Positions 41,788 to 48,491 of a stretch of 64,000 nt of DNA are shown piece by piece; position 1 is the stretch's first letter; every line of letters starts with the position of its first letter. Below the pieces are notes generated by a model that saw only the letters and a program-made list of their open reading frames with translations, did no database searches and was not told the origin of the DNA. The stretch is taken from NCBI RefSeq assembly GCF_031583025.1, contig NZ_CP134062.1:3038001-3102000 (forward strand), read 5' to 3'. The position numbers were made by a program, and so were the translations under genes. Source of the DNA: Mycobacterium sp. Z3061 (GTDB taxonomy: Bacteria > Actinomycetota > Actinomycetes > Mycobacteriales > Mycobacteriaceae).

Positions 41788-43257
41788 TCAGTAGGCGAAG
41801 GACAGGGTTTTGACCTGCTCTTGATCGGAGTCCTGGTCTTCGGGCGGCGGTGCGGCCGGTTCGGCGTCGTGCTCCTGCGGCCCTTCGGCGATGTAGCGCT
41901 TGAGCAGCCAGAACCAGATGACCGCAAGCACCGCATAGACCAGGGTGAAGGTGGCCAGCGAGGTGACGACCATGGCGAACGTGTTGTGTGAGACGCCGGC
42001 AGCGACCGTCAGGTGAACGTTCTGGTCTCCGGTGGGGTTGGGCGCCACAATCCATGGCTGCCGGCCCATTTCGGTGAACACCCAGCCGGCGATGTTGGCC
42101 AGGAACGGAGTCGGGATGGTGAGCAGCGCAAACCGGGCGAACCACCGCTGGTCGGGGATCCGCCCACCCCGGGTGAGCCATAGCGCCAGCAAGGCGAACA
42201 ACACCGGGATGGCCAGGAACCCGATCATCGCGCGGAAGGACCAGTAGGTGACAAACAGGTTGGGGCGGTAGTCATTCGGCCCGAAGCGCTGCTCGTAGTT
42301 CTTCTGGATGTCGCGCACGCCCTGCAGCGTCACGCCTTCCGTCTTGCCTTCCGCGAGGAAAGGCAACACGTAGGGCACCTCGATCACCCGGGTCAGTGCG
42401 TCGCAGTTGTTCTGCCGGCCGACGGTCAGGATGGAGAAATCCGGATCAGTCTGGGTGTCGCACAACGATTCCGCGGATGCCATCTTCATCGGCTGCTGTT
42501 GGAACATCAGCTTGCCCTGGTGGTCGCCGGTGAAGAACAGGCCGACGGTGGCCAGCAGTACCACCCAGCAGCCCAGCGCGGTGGCCGGCCGGTACATGGC
42601 CCGGGTACCCGGGTCGACCGTGGTGATCTGCGACCGGACCAGCCACCACGCGCTGACGGCGGCAACGAACGTACCCGCCGTCAGCAACGCGCCCGTGACG
42701 GTGTGGCTGAACGCCGTCAGACCGGTGTTGTTGGTCAGCAGCGCCACGATGCTGTTCAGTTCGGCCCGTTTGGTTTCCGGGTTGTAGTGCACGCCCACCG
42801 GGTGCTGCATGAACGAATTGGCCGAGATGATGAAGAACGCGGACACGTTCACCGAGATCGCGACGATCCAGATGCAGGCCAGGTGCACCAGGCGCGGCAA
42901 CCTGCTCCAGCCGAAGATCCACAAACCCAGGAAGGTGGATTCGAAGAAGAACGCGAGTAGGCCTTCCATGGCCAGCGGCGCACCGAAGACGTCACCCACG
43001 AATTTCGAGTACTCGCTCCAGTTCATGCCGAACTGGAATTCCTGCACGATCCCGGTCGCCACCCCGATCGCGAAGTTGATCAGGAACAACTTGCCGAAGA
43101 ACTTCGTCAGCCGGTACCACGCGACGTTGCCGGTGGCCACCCACGCCGTCTGCATGATCGCCAGCAGCGGGGCCAGGCCGATGGTCAACGGCACGAAAAG
43201 GAAGTGGTAGACGGTCGTGATACCGAACTGCCACCGCGATATGTCGACGACGTTCAT
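41788..43257 (-). CDS. cydA: Cytochrome bd oxidase subunit I CydA
   Basis: A 489-residue haem-binding subunit that oxidises quinol and reduces oxygen to water without proton pumping, important at low oxygen. The N-terminal RWQFGITTVYHFLFVPLTIGL holds the haem b595/d His, split here as RWQFGITTVYHF. GQQP-type quinol loop residues (KLMFQQQPMKMASAE) and the haem b558 region near EMGRQPW are conserved. The hydrophilic Q-loop is short, as in actinobacteria. ATG at 43257. It leads the cydABDC operon, with a dyad 22 bases upstream. Confidence 0.95.
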   Translation of the reverse strand: MNVVDISRWQFGITTVYHFLFVPLTIGLAPLLAIMQTAWVATGNVAWYRLTKFFGKLFLINFAIGVATGIVQEFQFGMNWSEYSKFVGDVFGAPLAMEGLLAFFFESTFLGLWIFGWSRLPRLVHLACIWIVAISVNVSAFFIISANSFMQHPVGVHYNPETKRAELNSIVALLTNNTGLTAFSHTVTGALLTAGTFVAAVSAWWLVRSQITTVDPGTRAMYRPATALGCWVVLLATVGLFFTGDHQGKLMFQQQPMKMASAESLCDTQTDPDFSILTVGRQNNCDALTRVIEVPYVLPFLAEGKTEGVTLQGVRDIQKNYEQRFGPNDYRPNLFVTYWSFRAMIGFLAIPVLFALLALWLTRGGRIPDQRWFARFALLTIPTPFLANIAGWVFTEMGRQPWIVAPNPTGDQNVHLTVAAGVSHNTFAMVVTSLATFTLVYAVLAVIWFWLLKRYIAEGPQEHDAEPAAPPPEDQDSDQEQVKTLSFAY

Positions 43258-43279
43258 CTGTTTACTCCCGAGGGTGCAT

Positions 43280-43298
43280 CTACGACAGAGTGTAGTAG
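43280..43298. promoter_or_regulatory. TACGACA-GAG-TGTAGTA dyad upstream of cydA
   Basis: CTACGACAGAGTGTAGTAG is an inverted repeat with one mismatch, starting 22 bases before the cydA ATG. TACNACA/TGTNGTA arms resemble sites of the BlaI/MecI/CopY winged-helix repressors. The rest of the 83-base gap (43258-43340) holds the cydA leader and the end of the next gene. Confidence 0.45.
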
Positions 43299-43340
43299 TT
43301 GTGGCTGGCCACCGCTAACTTCAGTGAATCGGCGGATTAA

Positions 43341-43910
43341 TTACCTGAGGTTCTGGGATGCCTTGCGGATACCGAAAGCCGACACGATCTCGAACACGCC
43401 GATGACGATGCACCAGACGCCGACCACCAGAGCCAGGGTGATGATCGACTCGAACGGGGAGGCCATCACCACGATTCCGGCAAGCAGGCTGATCACGCCG
43501 ATGAAAATCTGCCAGCCGCGGCCGGGCAGAGCCGGATCGCTGATGGCCGAGACCGTCGTCGCGACACCTCGGAAGATGAAGCCGACCCCGATCCAAATGG
43601 CAAGCAGCAGAACGGCATTACCGAAATGCCGGAACGCCAGCACGGCGAGGATGAGTGACGCCGCGCCGCTGATGAACAGCAGAATGCGGCTGCCCGCGGA
43701 GACATGCAACGCGAAGGCGAAGGCCACCTGCGCGGCGCCGGTGATCAACAGGTAGACGCCGAACGCAACGGCGGCGACCAGCACCGACATACCTGGCCAC
43801 GCCACGATCACGACGCCGACGACCAGTGACAAAACGCCCGAAATCAGCGTGGTCTTCCAGAGATGGGGCAGCAAGCTCGGGGCAGGCAACGTTGCGGAAC
43901 TGTTTTCCAT
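43341..43910 (-). CDS. HdeD-family (DUF308) membrane protein (Rv1624c-like)
   Basis: A 189-residue protein with six short transmembrane helices in three hairpins, each with a GVxLLITGxxQxxxAF-like turn, for example GVYLLITGAAQVAFAFAL. This three-fold pattern is the DUF308/HdeD signature. HdeD in E. coli is linked to acid resistance; no function is known in mycobacteria. ATG at 43910 was preferred over GTG 43916. It lies between the adenylyl cyclase and cydA on the same strand and may be co-transcribed with either. Confidence 0.85.
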   Translation of the reverse strand: MENSSATLPAPSLLPHLWKTTLISGVLSLVVGVVIVAWPGMSVLVAAVAFGVYLLITGAAQVAFAFALHVSAGSRILLFISGAASLILAVLAFRHFGNAVLLLAIWIGVGFIFRGVATTVSAISDPALPGRGWQIFIGVISLLAGIVVMASPFESIITLALVVGVWCIVIGVFEIVSAFGIRKASQNLR

Positions 43911-43960
43911 GAGCACCAGTGTGGCGCATGTGGTGGTTCGGCGGATAGGGGCTTTTGACC

Positions 43961-45292
43961 TCAGACGTGCGCGGCTTCAGCGTCCTCAGTCCGCAGGTCC
44001 GCGGCCTCCTCGGGCGTCTTGCGACCGACCAGATACCAGGTGCGCATCACGCCTTTGCCTTTGACGTCGATGTGGCCCCGCTCGCGCAACACGAAATCGT
44101 CCTTGAGGCGTTCATAGACTTCGTCGGGAACCTGAATCTGGCCGACCGAGTCGGTGGATTCCATCCGGGATGCGACGTTGACCGCGTCACCCCAGACGTC
44201 ATAGAAGAAGCGGCGCGAACCCACGACGCCGGCCACCACCGGGCCGGTCGCCAGGCCGACCCGCAGCGGCACCGCACGGCCGTGCGGGTCCTTGAGCGCG
44301 GCCGCGACGTCGGCCATGTCCAGGGCGAAGTCCGCCAGAGCATGGACGTGGTCGGGCCGGGGCCGGGGAACGCCGCTGACAACCATGTAGGAGTCGCCGC
44401 TGACTTTGATCTTCTCCAGCCCGTGCTTGTCCACCAGTTCGTCGAAGGCGCTGTACAGGCGATCCAGGAATTTGACCAGCTCGGCCGGCGGTGTGCTGCT
44501 GGCGCGCTCGGTGAAACCGACGATGTCGGCGAAGAGCACCGAGGCTTCGTCGTACTTGTCGGCGATGACGCGTCGCTCTGGTTCTTTCAGGCGTTCGGCG
44601 ATGCTGGCGGGCAGCATGTTGGCCAGTAGCGCTTCCGAGCGTTCGTACTGGTCTTCCATCGCCGCCTCGGCCCGTGCGGTGTCACGCAGGGCGAACCAGA
44701 CGGTCACCACCACCACGACACATGCCGAAAGGGTGGTGATGACGAAGCCTGTCGTCTGCGCCCAGGGTGGCTGCAGGCCGGTGTCCCGGGGGATCAGCAG
44801 CTCGGCGGTGATGACCAGAGCGGCGGACAGCGCGGCCAGGAAGCCGGCCAGCACGATGTGCTCGATACCCAGCACGAGCACCACCAGACAGGCACCGACC
44901 AGGAAGAACAGTTTGGCGCCCGAGCCGGTGCCGACTTCCCAGCAACTGGCGAAGACCGTGGTGTACGCCGTGAAGATGAACGTCAGCGGCGCCACCAACT
45001 CGCCGAAGCGGTGCAGCAACGGAACGATCGCAAAGATCAGCATGGCGGCGATGTTGATCCAGAGGACTTCCCAGATCCACGAGCCCATGAAGAACTGCAC
45101 GCCGATGAAGCTGGCGCTGACCACGACCGACATCCAGGCCGCGATATTGAGAATGCGCGCCCGGCGAGCGGCACTGGCGGCGTAGTGCTGCCGCAGGTCG
45201 CGAGCCGGCGAGCGGACGGCGGCGACGCAATCCGGCCGGCGTTGCACGCCGTCCGCGCCGGCCGATCGGGCTCCGCATTTCTTCGCGCCCAC
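43961..45292 (-). CDS. cya: Membrane-bound class III adenylyl cyclase (Rv1625c ortholog)
   Basis: A 443-residue protein, the same length as Rv1625c. Six transmembrane helices (about 45-202) lead through a helical linker to one cyclase domain that must dimerise. All catalytic residues are visible: metal Asp256 (LFADIVGFT) and Asp300 (KVSGD), substrate-defining Lys296 and Asp365 (YDVWGDAVN), and transition-state Asn372 and Arg376. It makes cAMP from ATP on the cytoplasmic face. The fold mimics half a mammalian membrane cyclase. GTG start at 45292. The control signal is not evident. Confidence 0.95.
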   Translation of the reverse strand: MGAKKCGARSAGADGVQRRPDCVAAVRSPARDLRQHYAASAARRARILNIAAWMSVVVSASFIGVQFFMGSWIWEVLWINIAAMLIFAIVPLLHRFGELVAPLTFIFTAYTTVFASCWEVGTGSGAKLFFLVGACLVVLVLGIEHIVLAGFLAALSAALVITAELLIPRDTGLQPPWAQTTGFVITTLSACVVVVVTVWFALRDTARAEAAMEDQYERSEALLANMLPASIAERLKEPERRVIADKYDEASVLFADIVGFTERASSTPPAELVKFLDRLYSAFDELVDKHGLEKIKVSGDSYMVVSGVPRPRPDHVHALADFALDMADVAAALKDPHGRAVPLRVGLATGPVVAGVVGSRRFFYDVWGDAVNVASRMESTDSVGQIQVPDEVYERLKDDFVLRERGHIDVKGKGVMRTWYLVGRKTPEEAADLRTEDAEAAHV

Positions 45293-45394
45293 GGGTAAAG
45301 CCTAACTGTTGACCTCGACAAACGAGCGGTCTTGCCGTCCCGGGTATTACACCGGCGTCAACGTCGAGGGTCGTCGTGGGCATTCCCGCGCCGC

Positions 45395-45406
45395 CGGTGA
45401 GATTCG
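45395..45406. repeat. 12-base duplicate of the tRNA T-arm
   Basis: CGGTGAGATTCG here repeats 45458-45469 inside the tRNA T-arm, 63 bases away on the 3' side of the tRNA. It may be chance or an old integration scar. The surrounding 45293-45451 holds no gene. Confidence 0.3.
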
Positions 45407-45451
45407 GGGAGCCGTCGGGAGGCCGAACCGTGCGACCTGCGGGTGGTGATG

Positions 45452-45525
45452 TGCCCTCGGTGAGATTCGAACTCACACTGGACGGGTTTTGAATCCGTTT
45501 CCTCTGCCAGTTGGGATACGAGGGC
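45452..45525 (-). tRNA. tRNA-Leu, anticodon CAA, short variable arm
   Basis: A 74-base cloverleaf. Acceptor arms are GCCCTCG/CGAGGGC with A73, T-arm GTGAG-TTCGAAT-CTCAC and anticodon arm ACGGA-TTCAAAA-CCCGT, where the closing pair is an A-C mismatch. The anticodon reads CAA (Leu, UUG codon). The variable loop is only CCAGT, whereas leucine tRNAs are normally class II with a long arm. CCA is not encoded. A tRNA at this place, between the cyclase and the pdtaR gene, is also present in M. tuberculosis. Confidence 0.85.
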
Positions 45526-45596
45526 TCGCGTCGGTTCCCCACCTTAGAGCAACCCCCCGAGTGACCGCGCACAGCCGTCACGTCACAATGTCCGTC

Positions 45597-46214
45597 ATGA
45601 CCGGCCCCACCACCGACGCCGACGCCGCTCCGCCGCCGCGCCGGGTCCTCATCGCGGAAGACGAAGCGCTCATCCGCATGGACCTGGCTGAGATGCTGCG
45701 AGAGGAGGGGTACGACATCGTCGGCGAGGCCGGCGATGGCCAGGAAGCCGTCGAGCTTGCCGAGCAGCACAAGCCCGACCTGGTGATCATGGACGTGAAG
45801 ATGCCCCGGCGTGACGGCATCGACGCGGCGGCCGAGATCGCCAGCAAGCGCATCGCGCCGATCGTGGTTCTGACCGCCTTCAGCCAGCGCGATCTGGTCG
45901 AGCGGGCCAGGGACGCAGGCGCGATGGCGTATCTGGTGAAGCCGTTCACGGCCAGCGACCTGGTTCCGGCGATCGAGTTGGCGGTCAGCCGGTTCAGTGA
46001 GCTCACCGCGTTGGAGCGGGAAGTCGAGACGCTTTCGGACCGGCTGGAAACCCGCAAACTGGTCGAGCGCGCCAAAGGCCTCCTGCAGGTCAAGCAGGGC
46101 ATGACCGAGCCCGAAGCATTCAAGTGGATTCAACGGGCGGCCATGGACCGGCGGACGTCGATGAAGCGGGTCGCCGAGGTCGTACTGGAGACGCTGGACA
46201 CCCCCAAGGAGTAG
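45597..46214 (+). CDS. pdtaR: PdtaR, response regulator with ANTAR RNA-binding domain (Rv1626 ortholog)
   Basis: A 205-residue protein, same length as Rv1626. The receiver domain (about 15-130) has EDE at the acid pocket, phospho-acceptor Asp66 (VIMDVKMP) and the Lys of LVKPF. The ANTAR domain (about 140-200) has LETRKLVERAKGLLQ and AFKWIQRAAMDRRTSM, which binds hairpin RNAs to prevent termination. Its kinase partner PdtaS is encoded elsewhere. ATG at 45597 gives the known MTGPTTDADA start. The nearby palindromic repeats at 46235-46380 are only neighbours, with no shown link. Confidence 0.95.
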   Translation: MTGPTTDADAAPPPRRVLIAEDEALIRMDLAEMLREEGYDIVGEAGDGQEAVELAEQHKPDLVIMDVKMPRRDGIDAAAEIASKRIAPIVVLTAFSQRDLVERARDAGAMAYLVKPFTASDLVPAIELAVSRFSELTALEREVETLSDRLETRKLVERAKGLLQVKQGMTEPEAFKWIQRAAMDRRTSMKRVAEVVLETLDTPKE

Positions 46215-46234
46215 GCCTTCGGCCGCTGGCCGCC

Positions 46235-46380
46235 GCGAGCGTGCACTCCGGTACAGCGACACGCCGTTAGTGGTGGCATTTAGTGCACGCTCGCGCCTGG
46301 TGTTGGGGGCGCCCGCCGGCCGAGCGTGCACCTTGGTACGGTGACACGCCGTTGGCGGTGGCATTTAGTGCACGCTGGCG
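46235..46380. repeat. Two tandem copies of a hairpin repeat, 85-base period
   Basis: Copy 1 has perfect 13-base arms GCGAGCGTGCACT (46235-46247) and AGTGCACGCTCGC (46282-46294) around a 34-base core. Copy 2 (about 46320-46378) keeps a 9-base stem AGCGTGCAC/GTGCACGCT. The cores share GGTAC, GACACGCCGTT and GGTGGCATTT. The repeat fills the convergent gap between pdtaR and the thiolase gene. Confidence 0.75.
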
Positions 46381-46392
46381 CCGCAAGCCAAC

Positions 46393-47595
46393 CTAGCGGG
46401 CGACGATCACCGATGAACCGTGACCGAACAGTCCCTGATTAGCGGTGACGCCGACGGTCGCGTTCTCCACCTGCCGGCCCGTCGCCTGACCGCGCAACTG
46501 CCAGGTCAACTCGCAGACCTGAGCGATCGCCTGGGCTGGGATTGCCTCGCCGAAGCACGCCAGGCCACCCGACGGGTTGACCGGAACGCGGCCCCCCAAA
46601 GCCGTTGCCCCGGATCGCAGCAGCGCCTCGGCTTCGCCCTTCGGGCACAGCCCCAAATGCTCGTACCAGTCGAGCTCCAGAGCAGTGGACAGGTCGTACA
46701 CCTCAGCCATGCTGACGTCCTCCGGCCCGATGCCGGCCTCGGCGTAGGCGGCATCGAGGATCTGGTCCTTGAACACCCGCTCGGGTGCGGGCACCACGGC
46801 GGTGGAATCCGTTGCGATGTCGGGCAATTCGGGCAGGTGCTGGGGGTACTGCGGAGTCACCGTGCTGACCGCGCGCACCGAGGGCACACCCTCCAGCGAG
46901 CCCAGGTGCTTGCGGGCGAAATCCGCGCTGGCCACGATCAGCGCGGCCGCGCCGTCGGACGTGGCGCAGATGTCGAGCTGGCGCAGCGGGTCGGAGACCA
47001 CCGGGCTGGCCAGCACGTCCTCCACCGAGGATTCCTTGCGGTAGCGGGCATTCGGGTTCTGCAGGCCGTGCTGGGAGTTCTTGACCTTCACCTGTGCGAA
47101 GTCCTCGGAGGTGGCGCCATAGAGGTCCATCCGGCGCCGCGCCAGCAGCGCGAAATAGACCGGGTTCATGGCACCGATCAGGTGGAACCGCTGCCAGTCC
47201 GGGTCGTTCTTGCGTTCCCCGCCCACCGGCGCGAAGGCGCCTTTAGGCGTGGTGTCCGCGCCGATGACCAGCGCGACGTCGCAGAAGCCGGCCAGGATGT
47301 GCGCGCGGGCGCTTTGCAGTGCCTGCGAGCCGCTGGCGCAGGCGGCGTAGCTGGAGCTGACCGGCACCCCGTTCCAGCCGAGCTTCTGCGCGAACGTCGA
47401 CCCGGCGATGAAGCCCGGGTAGCCGTTGCGGATGGTGTCGGCCCCGGCGACCAACTGGATCTGTCGCCAGTCCAGACCGGCCTCAGCCAGTGCCGCACGG
47501 GCGGCGACCACGCCGTATTCGGTGAAGTCGCGGCCCCACTTGCCCCACGGGTGCATGCCCGCGCCGAGGATGTAGAGCGGTTCGGGAGCACTCAT
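46393..47595 (-). CDS. Thiolase-family / lipid-transfer protein (Rv1627c-like)
   Basis: A 400-residue member of the thiolase superfamily of the sterol-carrier/Ltp type. The nucleophilic Cys86 is in YAACASGSQ, and the C-terminal segment GGLACFGEAIPAQ with GHGSS resembles the second Cys region. Such proteins often act as retro-aldolases or thiolases in side-chain breakdown with an OB-fold partner. The partner gene lies directly upstream and overlaps by four bases. ATG at 47595 was chosen over the longer frame at 47610. Substrate unknown. Confidence 0.88.
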   Translation of the reverse strand: MSAPEPLYILGAGMHPWGKWGRDFTEYGVVAARAALAEAGLDWRQIQLVAGADTIRNGYPGFIAGSTFAQKLGWNGVPVSSSYAACASGSQALQSARAHILAGFCDVALVIGADTTPKGAFAPVGGERKNDPDWQRFHLIGAMNPVYFALLARRRMDLYGATSEDFAQVKVKNSQHGLQNPNARYRKESSVEDVLASPVVSDPLRQLDICATSDGAAALIVASADFARKHLGSLEGVPSVRAVSTVTPQYPQHLPELPDIATDSTAVVPAPERVFKDQILDAAYAEAGIGPEDVSMAEVYDLSTALELDWYEHLGLCPKGEAEALLRSGATALGGRVPVNPSGGLACFGEAIPAQAIAQVCELTWQLRGQATGRQVENATVGVTANQGLFGHGSSVIVAR

Positions 47596-48035
47596 GAGCA
47601 GACCTTCCACGCGTGCACGATGCGTTCGACGCCGTCGCTGTCGGTGAACAGGGTCATGGTTGCCAGCTCCATCTCCATGCCGACCTTCAGGTCCTCGGCA
47701 AGGGTGCCCTCAATCACCTTGCCCAGCACGATGATTCCCTCGTCGGCGAGTTCGACGGCGGCGATGGCGAACGGTTCGAACGGGTCCGCGGCGGGGTAGG
47801 GCGCGGGCGGCGGGTACCGGTTCTCGGTGTAGCTCCACAGCTTGCCGCGCCGCGACAGGGCGACGGACTCCAAGGTGTCGCTGTCGCAGCCCGGGTTCGG
47901 GCAGTTGTTCTCGCGCGGCGGGAAGACGTAAGTGCCGCACGCGGGGCACTTGCTGCCGATCAGGTGGGGTTGTCCGGCGTCGTCGGTGGCGAACCACCCG
48001 TCGATGGCCGGTTCTTGGCTGGTGACCTCTGGCAC
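47592..48035 (-). CDS. Zinc-ribbon OB-fold (DUF35) partner protein (Rv1628c-like)
   Basis: A 147-residue protein. A zinc ribbon with CPAC (30-33) and CPNPGC (near 45-50) precedes an OB-fold (about 65-135) with LWSYTENRYPPPAPY. This DUF35 family forms complexes with thiolase-like proteins, as in ChsH2-Ltp2 of steroid degradation and in MaoC/aldolase systems. It overlaps the thiolase gene by four bases, so an obligate partner is likely. GTG start at 48035. Confidence 0.88.
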   Translation of the reverse strand: MPEVTSQEPAIDGWFATDDAGQPHLIGSKCPACGTYVFPPRENNCPNPGCDSDTLESVALSRRGKLWSYTENRYPPPAPYPAADPFEPFAIAAVELADEGIIVLGKVIEGTLAEDLKVGMEMELATMTLFTDSDGVERIVHAWKVCS

Positions 48036-48175
48036 CAGGTCAGATTACTCAACGGGGGCCGGAAAACTGAAACGTGTTCCAGTCACCGGGTCGCCGACCT
48101 GCCGGTCACCCGATGAGATCGGCGGGCCCAGGCGGTCATAACGGGAAACTGACCACGCACACGGAGGAGCGTTTC

Positions 48176-48463
48176 ATGGTGATCGTCGCGGGCCTCATCG
48201 TCGTCGACCCCGCGAGCCGGGACAACTACCTGGCCAATTGCCTGGAAGTGATCCGGCTGGCCCGTCAGACAGCGGACTGCCTGGATTTCGCGATCAGCGC
48301 CGACCCGCTCGATCCGGGTCGCGTCAACATCATCGAACGGTGGGTGTCGCAGGCCGCCGTCGACGCCTTTCGCGGCAGCGGACCGAGCGACGATCAACAA
48401 GACGCGATAGTTTCCGGCTGCGTCTGCGAGTACGACGTGGCCGCCGAGCGGCGCCTGCTCTGA
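48176..48463 (+). CDS. Antibiotic-biosynthesis-monooxygenase (ABM) domain protein
   Basis: A 95-residue single-domain protein of the dimeric alpha/beta-barrel fold. VIVAGLIVVDPASRDNYLANC and NIIERWVSQAAVDAFRGSG match ABM-type small oxygenases or related ligand-binding proteins. The catalytic residues of true quinol monooxygenases are not clear in it. ATG at 48176 follows GGAGGAG. It is divergent from the DUF35 gene and precedes polA by 28 bases. Role unknown. Confidence 0.75.
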   Translation: MVIVAGLIVVDPASRDNYLANCLEVIRLARQTADCLDFAISADPLDPGRVNIIERWVSQAAVDAFRGSGPSDDQQDAIVSGCVCEYDVAAERRLL

Positions 48464-48491
48464 TGTCAGCGGCGGTGCCTAGAGTAGGGCC

